Positions 46,612-56,320 of a DNA stretch of 64,000 bases are shown piece after piece; positions within the stretch are counted from its first letter, which is position 1; every line of letters starts with the position of its first letter. The DNA is from Nonomuraea angiospora. GTDB taxonomy: Bacteria; Actinomycetota; Actinomycetes; Streptosporangiales; Streptosporangiaceae. Made by a program: the position numbers and the translations under genes. Under the pieces are notes generated by a model that saw only the letters and a program-made list of their open reading frames with translations, had not been told where the DNA came from and searched no databases. The DNA is taken from contig NZ_JADBEK010000001.1 of assembly GCF_014873145.1 (NCBI RefSeq), positions 4,712,001 through 4,776,000 of the forward strand, read 5' to 3'.

Positions 46612-47419
46612 CGCAGGTCAGCACGGAGCCGCCCACCCACACGTCCCCCTCGGCGTCGGTGGAGATGTGCACCCGCCCCGAGAAGCCCAGCACCGTGCCC
46701 TGTCTGGCCACATACGGGGCCTTGGCCCGGCCCGAGCGCAGCAGCCACTGGGCCATGGAGGCGTTGAGGCTGCCCGTCACCGGGTCCTCGATGGTGGAGC
46801 CGTGCGCGTGCGTGAAGGCCCGCACCTCGAAGTCGTACGGCGACCCCTCGGGGTAGGGGCCGGCCACGCCCACGAAGCTGGGGACCAGGCCGGGGCGCAG
46901 CGCGAGCACGGACTCGGCGTCCGCGAGCAGCACCGCCACCCAGCCGGGGCCGTTGTCGGCCCACTCCATGTCCACGATGTCGGCGCGCCCGATCCCGAGG
47001 GACTCGGCGATCCTCCCGACCAGCGGCTCCTCCACGGGGCCCGACCGCACGAGGGGCGGCGCGTGGAAGGCCAGCCCGTCGCCGGTCCTGCGCACCCGTA
47101 CCGGCCCGGCCGCGCACTCCTGGACGATCTCGCCCTCCTGGCGCGGCACTCCCCCGGCCTCCAGCCAGGCGTGGCAGGTGCCGAGCGTCGGATGCCCGGC
47201 GAAGGGCAGCTCCTTGGACGCGGTGAAGATCCGCACCCGGTAGTCGGCCTCGGGCGTGGTGGGCGGCAGCACGAAGGTGGTCTCGGCCAGGTTCGTCCAG
47301 GTGGCGAACCGCTGCATCTCCTCGGTCGTCAGCCCCTGGCCGTCGAGCACGACCGCGAGCGCGTTCCCGTGGTACGGGGTGGTGGTGAAGACGTCAACCT
47401 CGGTGAAAGGGCGCAACAT
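46589..47419 (-). CDS. PhzF-family isomerase/epimerase-like protein
   Basis: A 276-residue PhzF-fold protein. The catalytic Glu46 is in NLAETTFVL, FTASKELPFAGHPTLGTCH is the family signature, and GSTIEDPVTGSLNASMA closes the second half. PhzF itself isomerises a phenazine precursor, but no other phenazine genes are here, so this is one of the many orphan family members of unknown substrate. It starts with ATG at 47419 and is divergent from sthA (60 bp). Confidence 0.88.
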   Translation of the reverse strand: MLRPFTEVDVFTTTPYHGNALAVVLDGQGLTTEEMQRFATWTNLAETTFVLPPTTPEADYRVRIFTASKELPFAGHPTLGTCHAWLEAGGVPRQEGEIVQECAAGPVRVRRTGDGLAFHAPPLVRSGPVEEPLVGRIAESLGIGRADIVDMEWADNGPGWVAVLLADAESVLALRPGLVPSFVGVAGPYPEGSPYDFEVRAFTHAHGSTIEDPVTGSLNASMAQWLLRSGRAKAPYVARQGTVLGFSGRVHISTDAEGDVWVGGSVLTCVTGQVEL

Positions 47420-47479
47420 AATCCGGAGTCTCGCAGACAGGTCTTTTCCCGTTAACACGGCACCAGCAGACTGGACGGT

Positions 47480-48895
47480 GTGGCGGACTTTGATGTTGTG
47501 GTCCTGGGTTCCGGACCAGGTGGGCAGAAGGCCGCGATCGCGGCGGCGAAGCTCGGCAAGCGTGTCGCGGTGGTCGAGAAACGACACATGATCGGCGGCG
47601 TGTGCATCAACACGGGGACGATCCCCTCCAAGACCCTCAGGGAGGCCGTCCTCTATCTCACAGGGCTCAACCAGCGGGAGCTGTACGGCGCCAGCTACCG
47701 CGTCAAGGACGAGATCACGGTCACCGACCTCGGGATGCGCACCCAGCACGTGATCGGCCGCGAGATCCAGGTGATCCGCAGCCAGCTCGCCCGCAACCAC
47801 GTGACCGTGCTGCAGGGCACCGGCCGGTTCCTGGACGCGCACACGATCGGGATCACGCACGAGGAGGGCAAGTCCGAGGAGACGAAGATCACCGCCGAGA
47901 AGGTCGTGATCGCCACCGGCACCTCGCCCGCCCGTCCCGACAGCGTCGAGTTCGACGACCGGACGATCATCGACTCCGACGCGATCCTGCACCTCGACCG
48001 GATCCCCGAGACCCTGGTCGTGGTGGGGGCCGGGGTCATCGGCATCGAGTACGCCTCCATGTTCGCCGCGCTCGGCACCAAGGTGACGGTGATCGAGCGG
48101 CGCGAGCGCATGCTGGAGTTCTGCGACCTGGAGATCGTCGAGGCGCTGAAGTACCACCTGCGCGACCTGGCCGTGACGTTCCGCTTCGGGGAGAACGTGG
48201 CCGCCGTCGAGCGCCGCCCCGGCGGGGCGCTGACCCTGCTGGAGAGCGGCAAGAAGATCCCCGCCGACTGCGTCATGTACTCGGCCGGTCGCCAGGGCAA
48301 GACCGCCGAGCTGTGCCTGGAGGCCGCCGGATTGGCCGCCGACGCCCGCGGCCGCATCTCGGTGGACTCCAACTACGCCACCGAGGTGCCGCACATCTAC
48401 GCCGTGGGCGACGTGATCGGCTTCCCCGCGCTGGCGGCCACCTCCATGGAGCAGGGACGGGTGGCCGCGCAGCACGCGTGCGGGGAGCCGGTCGAGGACA
48501 CCCGCGAGCTGCCGCCCATCGGGATCTACACCATTCCCGAGATCAGCTTCGTCGGCCGGTCGGAGGACGAGCTGACCCGGGACAAGGTGCCGTTCGAGGT
48601 GGGCATCTCGCGCTACCGGGAGCTGGCCAGGGGGCAGATCATCGGCGACTCGTACGGGATGCTCAAGCTCCTCGTCTCCCCCGAGGACCGGCGGCTGCTC
48701 GGCGTCCACGTGTTCGGCACGGGGGCGACGGAGCTCGTGCACATCGGGCAGACGGTCATGGGGTGCGGAGGGACGATCGACTACCTGGTCAACGCCGTGT
48801 TCAACTATCCGACGCTGGCCGAGTCGTACAAGGTGGCCGCGCTGGACGCGATGAACAAGATGCGGGTGGTCGCCCGCCTCACCGCCGGCATGTGA
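47480..48895 (+). CDS. sthA: soluble pyridine nucleotide transhydrogenase
   Basis: A 471-residue flavoprotein of the pyridine nucleotide-disulfide oxidoreductase group. FAD-binding [11 protein letters not shown] and NAD(P)-binding [15 protein letters not shown] are clear. In the redox-site position it reads [14 protein letters not shown]: Cys42 is present but the second Cys is replaced by Thr47, which marks the non-disulfide SthA group and not lipoamide dehydrogenase. It converts NADPH and NAD+ to NADP+ and NADH. Start is GTG behind CAGACT at 7 nt, possibly leaderless. Its stop abuts the stop of the convergent GH30 gene with no terminator between. Confidence 0.92.
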   Translation: MADFDVVVLGSGPGGQKAAIAAAKLGKRVAVVEKRHMIGGVCINTGTIPSKTLREAVLYLTGLNQRELYGASYRVKDEITVTDLGMRTQHVIGREIQVIRSQLARNHVTVLQGTGRFLDAHTIGITHEEGKSEETKITAEKVVIATGTSPARPDSVEFDDRTIIDSDAILHLDRIPETLVVVGAGVIGIEYASMFAALGTKVTVIERRERMLEFCDLEIVEALKYHLRDLAVTFRFGENVAAVERRPGGALTLLESGKKIPADCVMYSAGRQGKTAELCLEAAGLAADARGRISVDSNYATEVPHIYAVGDVIGFPALAATSMEQGRVAAQHACGEPVEDTRELPPIGIYTIPEISFVGRSEDELTRDKVPFEVGISRYRELARGQIIGDSYGMLKLLVSPEDRRLLGVHVFGTGATELVHIGQTVMGCGGTIDYLVNAVFNYPTLAESYKVAALDAMNKMRVVARLTAGM

Positions 48896-50740
48896 TCACG
48901 ACAGCGTCCATTTCTGGTTGGCGGCGCCCGTGCAGGTCCAGATCTGCAGCCGGGTGCCGTCGGCGCTGGAGTTGCCGGTGACGTCGGCGCACTTGTTCGC
49001 GGCGGGGTTCACCAGGTCGCGGCCCGAGGTGTAGGTCCACTGCTGGTTGGCGCCGCCCGAACACGACCAGAGCTGGAGCTTGCTGCCGTCGGCGGTGCCG
49101 CGGTCGACCACGTCGAGGCACTTGCCGAGCGCGCGCAGCGTGCCGTCGCCCGGGCGGGTCCACTGCTGGGCGGCGGTGCCGTTGCAGGTGTAGAGCTGCA
49201 CGGCCGCGCCGTCCGCGCTGCTGCCGCCGGCCACGTCGACGCACTTGCCGCCCAGGCCGGTGATCGCGCCGGCCGGGTTGCCGCCCGGCGTGCCCGACCA
49301 GGTGAAGGTCGCGGTGGTGCGGGCGGGCAGCGTGTACACGAACGACTGGTTGCCCCAGTTGACCCTGACCGACTGGGCCGAGGTGCCGCCGTTGTGGGCG
49401 ATCAGGGCCTTGGAGCCGTCGGGGTTGCGCCAGGCGACGTTCTGCACGGTGGCGTTGGCGGTCGAGTCGATCCGGTACGCCCCAGGTCTGACGAACTTGG
49501 TGAGGTGGCCGGTCGTGTAGTACTCGATCGTGTAGTCCACCTGACCGGCGCGCGAGCCGCCCTCCTGCACCGTGATCAGGCCGGTGCAGGTGTCGCAGCC
49601 GCCGTTGTGCGGGCCCATCTGCTGGTTGAGCGCGAGGCTCCACTTGACCACACTGCGGCTCCAGTTGCGGGTGTAGTTCACGATGTCGGCCATGTCCTCG
49701 TTGTGCTGGTTGCCGATCCAGGTGCCGCCGGAGTGCTCGGTGCTGAACTGGGGCACCGACGGGTACTGGTCGTGCACCTGCGAGCCGACCGCCGGATCGC
49801 CGAAGTAGCCGTGCCAGGCGATGCCGCCGAACAGCGGGTCGTTCCGCAGCGCCGCGTCGGCCAGGATGGGGCCGCCGATCTGGCCGTAGTCGCCGTAGTT
49901 CCAGTCGTGTACGAGCACCTTCGTGGTGATGCCGGCGGCCCGGAAGGCCGGATACACGAAGTTCTTGGTCAGCTCGATGAGGCCGGAGGAGTTCCAGTTC
50001 ATGCCGGGGTAGTTCATGGCGGTCGGGTTGGACGCCTGGCAGCAGTTGGGCTCGTTCTGGACGGAGATGTAGTTCACCGGGATCCCGGCGGCCTGGTAGC
50101 TCTGGACGTACTTGACGAAGTACTGGGCGTACATGGCGTAGTACTGCGACTTCAGCCAGCCCATCTGGTCCATCCGGCCGTTGTCCTTCATCCAGCCGGG
50201 CGCGCTCCACGGCACGGCCTTGACCCGCAGCTCCGGGTTGAGCTGCTTGGCCTGGACGGTCAGCAGGCGCACGTTGGTGTCGTAGCCGTTGGCGCCGAAG
50301 TCGTTGAGGTCGCAGCAGGTGTCGTCGAGCGAGACCATGCCGGGGCGCGACAGGTCGGAGGCGCCGATCGGGTTGCGGACGAACGACAGGCCGATCCCGT
50401 CCGCGGGCGAGAACAGCTTGCGCATGACCGCGTCCCGCGTGGCCGCGCTGACGGGGCCGCCGCGCAGCAGGTACGCGGTCGTGTCGGTGATCGACGCGCC
50501 GGCGCCCTCGAACTGCTGGTACGTGGTGCCCTCGTTGACGGTGATCGTCTGGTTGGCGCTGCCGCCGGCGGGGCCGAAGGCGATCGGGGTCTGTTGCGCG
50601 AGGCCGCGGGTGACGTTCCGGCCTCCTGCGTCCGAGGTGGTGGTGAGCCAGACGTTCACCGTCTCGCCGGCGGCGTACGCCGGGACGGGCACGGCCAGCG
50701 CCAGGGCGGCCGCGCAGAGGAGCGTGAGTATTCGGGACAC
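48896..50740 (-). CDS. secreted GH30 glycosidase with ricin-type lectin domain
   Basis: A 614-residue exported enzyme. Residues 1-24 form a signal peptide (LLCAAALALAVPVPAYA). The GH30 barrel carries acid/base Glu230 in SVQNEPNCC and nucleophile Glu335 in FSTEHSGG; a beta domain follows to about 480, and residues 485-614 are three ricin B (CBM13) repeats with QQW/QKW ends. GH30 members split glucosylceramide, beta-1,6-glucan or glucuronoxylan; the subfamily cannot be set by eye. It starts with GTG behind GGAAGGGAAG. The LacI-type gene lies upstream on the same strand (134 bp), and a palindrome in that gap fits local repression. Confidence 0.9.
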   Translation of the reverse strand: MSRILTLLCAAALALAVPVPAYAAGETVNVWLTTTSDAGGRNVTRGLAQQTPIAFGPAGGSANQTITVNEGTTYQQFEGAGASITDTTAYLLRGGPVSAATRDAVMRKLFSPADGIGLSFVRNPIGASDLSRPGMVSLDDTCCDLNDFGANGYDTNVRLLTVQAKQLNPELRVKAVPWSAPGWMKDNGRMDQMGWLKSQYYAMYAQYFVKYVQSYQAAGIPVNYISVQNEPNCCQASNPTAMNYPGMNWNSSGLIELTKNFVYPAFRAAGITTKVLVHDWNYGDYGQIGGPILADAALRNDPLFGGIAWHGYFGDPAVGSQVHDQYPSVPQFSTEHSGGTWIGNQHNEDMADIVNYTRNWSRSVVKWSLALNQQMGPHNGGCDTCTGLITVQEGGSRAGQVDYTIEYYTTGHLTKFVRPGAYRIDSTANATVQNVAWRNPDGSKALIAHNGGTSAQSVRVNWGNQSFVYTLPARTTATFTWSGTPGGNPAGAITGLGGKCVDVAGGSSADGAAVQLYTCNGTAAQQWTRPGDGTLRALGKCLDVVDRGTADGSKLQLWSCSGGANQQWTYTSGRDLVNPAANKCADVTGNSSADGTRLQIWTCTGAANQKWTLS

Positions 50741-50796
50741 GGCGTTGCTTCCCTTCCGGGCGGGGGGGTGATGCCCATGTAACAAAATGAAACAAT

Positions 50797-50811
50797 AAAG
50801 AAACTTTCTTT
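50797..50811. promoter_or_regulatory. LacI-type operator upstream of GH30
   Basis: AAAGAAACTTTCTTT has 7-bp arms around one central base and contains GAAACTTTC, close to the CGAAANTTTCG boxes of xylan/xyloside LacI regulators in streptomycetes. It lies 57 bp upstream of the GH30 start, in an AT-rich patch that is unusual for this window. Confidence 0.6.
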
Positions 50812-50874
50812 TAGGTGACCACGGGTCATGGGCAGCGTCAAGGCCCATCTGAGGTGATGAAACAAATGAAACAG

Positions 50875-51897
50875 TCAGGCGGGGCCGGTGGAGCCGCGGA
50901 CGATCAGCTCGGTTCCGAGCGAGACGTGCAGCGCCTCCACCGTGTGGCGGCTCAGCAGCCGCATCAGCAGCGTGACCGCCATCCGGCCCATCTCCTGCAA
51001 AGGCTGGCGCACCGTGGTGAGGGCGGGTGAGGTGGCCCTGCTGACGTCGATGTCGTCGAAGCCGGCCACCGACAGGTCCCCCGGAACGCTCAGCCCGCGC
51101 TCGGCCGCCGCCCACAGCGCCCCGACGGCCATCTTGTCGTTGAACGCCACCAGCGCCGTCGGCCGCTCCGGCAGGTCGAGCAGCTCGCAGGCCGCCAGGT
51201 AGCCGTACTCGGTGCTCGGCTCCGGCACGCTGCGCAGCAGCTCGGGCTCCGGCAGCACCCCGGCGTCCGCCAGCGAGGCCGTGTAACCCGCGAGCCTGGC
51301 CTCGCTCGGCAGCCACTCCACCGGCCCGCCGATGATCCCCACCCGGCGGTGGCCCAGCCCGACCACGTGCGCCATCAGCTTGCGCCCGCCCGCGAAGTGA
51401 GCGGCCGAGACCGCCGCGATGTCCTTGGGGGGCGGGGTCCTCGGGTCGATCACCACGAAGGGGAAGCCGCTGTCGCGCAGGCGTACCAGCTCGTCGCCCG
51501 GCTCCGGGGGCAGGACCAGGATCGCGCCGGCCACGCCCTGCCTGCCGGGCAGCCCGGCGAGCACCGGGGCGTCCTGGGCGGCCTCGCCCGCGCCGAGGAT
51601 CATCTGCCTGCCGTGCAGCTCGATCGTCTCCCCCACCGAGGAGACGATGAGCCCGAAATAGTCGGTCAGCACGTACGGGCAGCGCACGTAGACGGCGCCG
51701 GCAGACGGGTCGTGGACCGTGCGCGGCCGCGGCGCCTGGTCGCCGAGGCGCCCGACGGCGCGCAGCACCAGCTCCCGGGTGTGCGGGGCGACGTTGGCCT
51801 GGCCGTTGAGCACGCGGGAGACCGTGGCGATGGACAGCCCCGTCTCCGCCGCGACGTCACGCACCGTCGCGCGCGCCCTGCCGGACCTGGCCGCCAT
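50875..51897 (-). CDS. LacI-family transcriptional regulator
   Basis: A 340-residue repressor. The N-terminal helix-turn-helix is TVRDVAAETGLSIATVSRVL followed by the hinge NGQANVAPHTRE; the rest is a sugar-binding-protein-like ligand domain ending SPALTTVRQPLQEMGRMA and LGTELIVRGST. The ATG at 51897 is chosen over longer upstream frames. It sits directly upstream of the GH30 gene on the same strand and probably controls it through the palindrome at 50797. The inducer would be a product of the GH30 enzyme, by inference. Confidence 0.92.
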   Translation of the reverse strand: MAARSGRARATVRDVAAETGLSIATVSRVLNGQANVAPHTRELVLRAVGRLGDQAPRPRTVHDPSAGAVYVRCPYVLTDYFGLIVSSVGETIELHGRQMILGAGEAAQDAPVLAGLPGRQGVAGAILVLPPEPGDELVRLRDSGFPFVVIDPRTPPPKDIAAVSAAHFAGGRKLMAHVVGLGHRRVGIIGGPVEWLPSEARLAGYTASLADAGVLPEPELLRSVPEPSTEYGYLAACELLDLPERPTALVAFNDKMAVGALWAAAERGLSVPGDLSVAGFDDIDVSRATSPALTTVRQPLQEMGRMAVTLLMRLLSRHTVEALHVSLGTELIVRGSTGPA

Positions 51898-51940
51898 CCA
51901 CGCCCCTCGCTCCGCCCTGCCGCCAGAATAGCCGGGGTGG

Positions 51941-53512
51941 TCACGGCTTGGCCGCGGTGGTCGCCTCCCACGTGCGGAGGTAGGACTCGGCGCCGGCCGC
52001 CAGATCCCGGACGATCTCATCGCCGGCGATGACCCGCATGTCCTCGATCCAGTCGGGCACCAGGCCGTAGTTGGCGACGCCGTCCGTGTTGACGTCCCAC
52101 ACCCGCTGGCCGGTGCGCAGCCGGTCCAGGAGCACGCTGCCGTCGTACGACCTGAACGGGTACGTCACCCCGCCGGCGCCCGCCCGCGGGGCCGGCAGCC
52201 TGCCCATGCCGTTCACGTCGAGCCCGTAGCCGTAGCCGGCGACCTGGTGCGCCTGCCTGGAGGGTCTGGTACGGGCCCACTCGGCGACGAAGTGCTCCGC
52301 GTCGTGGCCGTACTGCGTGATCATGCCGCCGAGGGCGTAGATCCGGTCGAAGTAGAGCGGGTCGGCCCAGCTGTGGGAGGAGATCACGCCCGGGTAGCGG
52401 GCGGCTTCGAGCAGGTCGAGCGTGCGGTCGGCGGCCTTGACGCTCATGTGGTCGAGCTCGATCAGCATGCCGCGGCGGATCATGCCCTGGACCATGTACT
52501 CGCCCAGCGCCGTCAGGCCCCTGGTGTTGCAGTGCGGGGCGGGGGGATAGACCGGCAGCGAGACGCCGGGAGGCAGCAGTCCCGCGATCGGGTCGGGCAG
52601 GATGCCGCCCGGGTCGATCGGGTTGTCGTGCTCGGCGGTCGTACAGGTGCGGGCCTGCCAGAAGGAGCCGGTGCCGAGGAAGTTGCCCAGGTTGACGATC
52701 GCGCCCTGCGTGCCGGAGTCGAACCGTACGCCGCACAGGGCGTTGTCGTACTTGTGGCAGACGAACATGCTGCGTACGCCCAGCGCGTACATCTCGTCCA
52801 GGCCGCGGTCGATCTGCGCCCTGGTGCACTGGGGGATGCCCAGGATCTGCCGGCAGCCGAACGGCTCGGACGTCTCGATCCCCAGGACCACGGCCAGCTT
52901 GCCGGCCTGAATGACCTGCCGGGCCTCGGCCGGATCGGCCACGATCCGGAACCAGCCCCTGCCCGGCCCGCCCTGCTCGGCGTCGATGTGATCCTGCAGC
53001 TCCCTGGCCCGCTGGGCCTGGAGCCTGATGATGGTCATCTCGTCGCACGAGTTCTTCTTCAGCGGGTAGATCGCGCACAGCTGGCGGTTGGCCACCAGGT
53101 CGTTCACCAGGATCCGCAGCCCGCCCCGCCAGGCGCGCTCGACCCAGGTGTAGTACGCCTGCTGGTGGGTCAGCGAGTCGTACGCCGGCCAGTCCCTGAA
53201 CGTGGGCCAGCCGACGGGGTCGTGGGTGCCGGTGACCGTGCCCTTGCGGGTGAAGTTCTCGAACCAGGCCAGCTCGCCGTTGGGGTAGTGGTCGGGACAG
53301 TCGGTCAGCGCCGTGGCGATGCCGTCCGGGTCGAACGGCTTGCCGCACATGAGCCTGCCTCCGAACGCCTCGTAGGAGAAGAGGTGGCTGTGGGCGTCGA
53401 TGAAACCGCTGACCTGGGCCGCCTTTGCTGTGGCTGTGGCCTGGGGGATCACCAGGGTGCTGGTGAGGAGGAGCACGAGGACGATCAACCGGTGGGCTGA
53501 GCGACGCGGCAT
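51941..53512 (-). CDS. secreted peptidase M19-type (membrane dipeptidase family) protein
   Basis: A 523-residue exported metallohydrolase. Residues 1-32 are a signal peptide (LIVLVLLLTSTLVIPQATA). Metal ligand candidates are visible: His pair in FIDAHSHLF, Glu in VLGIETSEP, His in ELDHMSVKAADR and His in VISSHSW. M19 enzymes split dipeptides and some beta-lactams with zinc. It is longer than the usual 400 residues because of insertions rich in Cys (CHKYDNALC; GCRQILGIPQC), suitable for a disulfide-stabilised secreted protein. The ATG at 53512 has GTGAGGTG upstream. Confidence 0.8.
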   Translation of the reverse strand: MPRRSAHRLIVLVLLLTSTLVIPQATATAKAAQVSGFIDAHSHLFSYEAFGGRLMCGKPFDPDGIATALTDCPDHYPNGELAWFENFTRKGTVTGTHDPVGWPTFRDWPAYDSLTHQQAYYTWVERAWRGGLRILVNDLVANRQLCAIYPLKKNSCDEMTIIRLQAQRARELQDHIDAEQGGPGRGWFRIVADPAEARQVIQAGKLAVVLGIETSEPFGCRQILGIPQCTRAQIDRGLDEMYALGVRSMFVCHKYDNALCGVRFDSGTQGAIVNLGNFLGTGSFWQARTCTTAEHDNPIDPGGILPDPIAGLLPPGVSLPVYPPAPHCNTRGLTALGEYMVQGMIRRGMLIELDHMSVKAADRTLDLLEAARYPGVISSHSWADPLYFDRIYALGGMITQYGHDAEHFVAEWARTRPSRQAHQVAGYGYGLDVNGMGRLPAPRAGAGGVTYPFRSYDGSVLLDRLRTGQRVWDVNTDGVANYGLVPDWIEDMRVIAGDEIVRDLAAGAESYLRTWEATTAAKP

Positions 53513-53719
53513 GGGGCACCTCACGGGGCTGGGGGTACCGGGGGCTCGCCCACCAGCATCCGCCGCGTCCGCGCGGCCAACAAGACCCAAACATGAGCCC
53601 ATCTCACATGCCACCCGCCGCCTGACACCGGGAGCCCCGGACGCGACAACGGCCGCGCATCAGGACGCTCCAAGCGCACGCACGAGCACGAGGCGCAGCC
53701 GCGCGGGGTGAGCAGGGCG

Positions 53720-53776
53720 GGCAGCGCGATGCGGGGTGGGGCAGCGCGGCATGGGGCGGCACGGCATGGGGCCAGG
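53720..53776. repeat. short ~19-bp tandem repeats in a gene-free stretch
   Basis: GGGCAGCGCG and GCATGGGGC elements recur about three times. The interval 53513-53838 between the M19 and DoxX genes has no supported gene and no other clear structure. Confidence 0.5.
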
Positions 53777-53838
53777 GCCTCCAGGCGCATGTGACCGGCC
53801 ACCTCCGCCTCAACCGGCGCCGGGTCGGCCGGGGTGGG

Positions 53839-54531
53839 TCAGTCGGAGGGTGGGCGGCGGGTGCGGGCCGGGGGTTTCTTGCGGCCGGCGACCAGCGTGT
53901 CGCCCGGCGCCGGGGCGGGGTCCTCCGCGCGGCGCGGCTCCCCGCTCTTGGCGCGCGGCCGGGGATGGGGCGCCGTGTCCTCCGTGGCCGCGGTGTCGGC
54001 GGGCTCGCCCTGCGGTTCCGCCTCGGGCGCAGGCGGCTTGTCCGGATCCCGGAGCGAGGCGATGACGCGGTCGGCCTCCGTGTCGGCCGCGAACTCGTTC
54101 GCCGCCTCCGACTCCCTCCGCCTGATCACCACCATGTGGTCCACCGACACCCGCCCCGCGCCCACCACGGCGAGCAGGAGGGCGGCGGCGCCGAGGAGGA
54201 TGAGCTCGTTCAGGCTGATGGGGTTGAGCGGCGTGGCCACCACGAAGACCCCCAGCGCCTCGGCGAAGAGGATCAGGCCCGTGATCGAGACGGCCAGGCC
54301 CGCGATCAGCAGCGCGCCGCCGATGAGCTCGCTGAGCATGGTCACCGTGGCCCAGGCGCCGGGTGCGGGGGCACCCTGTGCGAGAAACTTCGCCCCGGTG
54401 GCCTTCAGCCCGTCTTCCAGCTTGGTCCAGCCGTTCGCGAAGAAGATGCCGCCCACGCCGACGCGGGCGACTAAAGCTGCAAGATCACGGAGGGCCTGTT
54501 TCACGGTAGTTGTCTGCCCTAATCGGGACAT
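53839..54531 (-). CDS. DoxX-family membrane protein with long charged tail
   Basis: A 230-residue membrane protein. Four helices lie at about residues 18-35, 62-80, 84-102 and 108-126, and the N-terminal ARVGVGGIFFANGWTKLEDG is the DoxX signature. From about 140 on it is a Pro/Glu/Ala-rich cytosolic tail of about 90 residues, which most DoxX proteins lack. DoxX proteins take part in thiol and redox stress functions. The ATG at 54531 has GAGGTG upstream and lies 8 bp past the MFS stop, so the two form an operon; a TTG overlapping the MFS stop is an alternative. Confidence 0.82.
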   Translation of the reverse strand: MSRLGQTTTVKQALRDLAALVARVGVGGIFFANGWTKLEDGLKATGAKFLAQGAPAPGAWATVTMLSELIGGALLIAGLAVSITGLILFAEALGVFVVATPLNPISLNELILLGAAALLLAVVGAGRVSVDHMVVIRRRESEAANEFAADTEADRVIASLRDPDKPPAPEAEPQGEPADTAATEDTAPHPRPRAKSGEPRRAEDPAPAPGDTLVAGRKKPPARTRRPPSD

Positions 54532-54539
54532 GGCACACC

Positions 54540-56069
54540 TCAATCACGGCTGAGCAGCGTGGCCACCGCGACGGCGGTCAGGCTGAGCAGGACGACGCTC
54601 ACGACCACGGTCGTGTGCAGGGCGTTCACGAAGGCCCACCGGGCGGCGTCGAGCAGGGCGCCGCCCGCGCTGCCGCCCACCTCGTGCGCGACGTGCGCCG
54701 CGCCCGCGAGCGACTGCCTGGCCTTGTCCATGCCGCTGGCGGACACGCCGGGCACGGAGTGCAGGCCGGGGGCGTACACGATGGCGGTGATCGTGCCGAG
54801 CACGGCCACGCCGAGGCCGGCGCCCAGCTCGTACGCGGTCTCCTCGATGGCCGCGGCCCCGCCCGCCTGGGACTCCGACGCCGCGGACATGATCGTGTCG
54901 GAGGCGGCCAGCAGCGCGACCTGGACCCCGAACCCGATGCCCACGAAGCAGAACGCCAGCATCACGGGATGGCTCTCGACGCCCCAGGACAGCGTGGGGG
55001 TCAGGGAGAGCGCGACGAGCCCGAGCCCGCCGCTCATCGTGGTCCGCATGCCGATGCGCGGCAGGATGTGGGCGGCGGCGAGCCCGCCGGAGATGGCCGC
55101 GATCACCAGCGGCAACATCCTGACCGCCGCGCGCAGCGGGCTGTCGCCGAGCACGAGCTGCAGGTATTGGGCGAGCATGAGCTGCAGGCCCACCAGCGCG
55201 AACACGCCGAGCAGCACGCCGGCCACGCCGGTCGTGAACTCGCGCCGCCGGAACAGCCCGACCTCGAGCAGCGGGTGGCGCAGGCGCGACTGGCGGCGTA
55301 CGAACAGGAAGAGCAGCCCCAGCCCGGCCAGGAACACCAGCACCGACGCCCACAGCGGCATCAGGCTGCCCGAGCCCGCCTCTTTCAGCCCGAACGCCAG
55401 CGCGAGGATGCCGAACACCGACAGCACCGCGCTCAGGCCGTCCCATCCCCTGTCCTTGCGCCCCGGCGAGTCCGGCAGCAGGCGGACGGCGGCGGGGATG
55501 AGGGCCAGCAGGATCGGTACGTTGATCAGGAAGACGGCGCCCCACCAGATGCCGACGAGCACGCCGCCGATGAGCGGGCCGACGGCCGCGCCGGCCGCCG
55601 CCACCGCGCTCCAGATGCCCAGCGCTATGGCGCGCTCGCGCCTGTCGGTGAAGATCTGGCGGATCAGGGACAGCGTGGCCGGCATGATCATCGCTCCGCC
55701 GATGCCGAGCAGCGCCCTGGCCAGGATCAGGGTCAGCGGCGTGGGGGCGAACGCGGCCCCGGCCGAGGCCAGGCCGAACAGCAGGTAGCCGCACAGCACC
55801 AGCCGTTTGCGCCCGTACCGGTCGCCGAGCGTGCCGAACATGATCAGCAGCGGCGCGACCACCAGCGAATAGATGTCGATGATCCACAGCAGTTGCACCG
55901 CGGACGGCTCCAGCGCGGCCGTGAGCGCGGGCACCGCGATGTGCAGGACGGTCGCGTCGACGGTGATCAGCAGCAGGCTCACGCAGAGCAGCACGAGAAT
56001 GGACCAGCGGCGGTCCCCGTGCTCCCGATCGGCAGTCCGTACGAGGGGTGCGGCCTGTATGACGGTCAT
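54540..56069 (-). CDS. MFS transporter, DHA2 (14-helix) type
   Basis: A 509-residue major-facilitator efflux pump with 14 predicted helices. Helix 1 region VDATVLHIAVPAL, the motif A loop GTLGDRYGRKRLVL, and motif C in GPLIGGVLVG mark the DHA2 drug/proton antiporter group. It likely exports a drug or metabolite. The ATG at 56069 has AAGGAGGCCC upstream. DoxX follows in the same operon. No regulator gene is adjacent. Confidence 0.9.
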   Translation of the reverse strand: MTVIQAAPLVRTADREHGDRRWSILVLLCVSLLLITVDATVLHIAVPALTAALEPSAVQLLWIIDIYSLVVAPLLIMFGTLGDRYGRKRLVLCGYLLFGLASAGAAFAPTPLTLILARALLGIGGAMIMPATLSLIRQIFTDRRERAIALGIWSAVAAAGAAVGPLIGGVLVGIWWGAVFLINVPILLALIPAAVRLLPDSPGRKDRGWDGLSAVLSVFGILALAFGLKEAGSGSLMPLWASVLVFLAGLGLLFLFVRRQSRLRHPLLEVGLFRRREFTTGVAGVLLGVFALVGLQLMLAQYLQLVLGDSPLRAAVRMLPLVIAAISGGLAAAHILPRIGMRTTMSGGLGLVALSLTPTLSWGVESHPVMLAFCFVGIGFGVQVALLAASDTIMSAASESQAGGAAAIEETAYELGAGLGVAVLGTITAIVYAPGLHSVPGVSASGMDKARQSLAGAAHVAHEVGGSAGGALLDAARWAFVNALHTTVVVSVVLLSLTAVAVATLLSRD

Positions 56070-56320
56070 GGGCCTCCTTGCAGGCCGATCCGTTGACAGG
56101 GCCCGCACGTGCTCTTTGGTCGGCGGCGGGAGCCCGGCTCGACGCTCGCTCCTCCCGAGCTGCTGCGCCACGACTCCTCGCACTCCGGCTTGCGTCGCAG
56201 CTTAGGGCATGTCCAGCACTTGTCATAGCAGTATCGACTGATCCACAGATGCCCCAGTACCTCTCTAGAGAGATACAGCCATATGTCGGCATCTATCCAG
56301 TATTCGGCCTCGACCCGATC

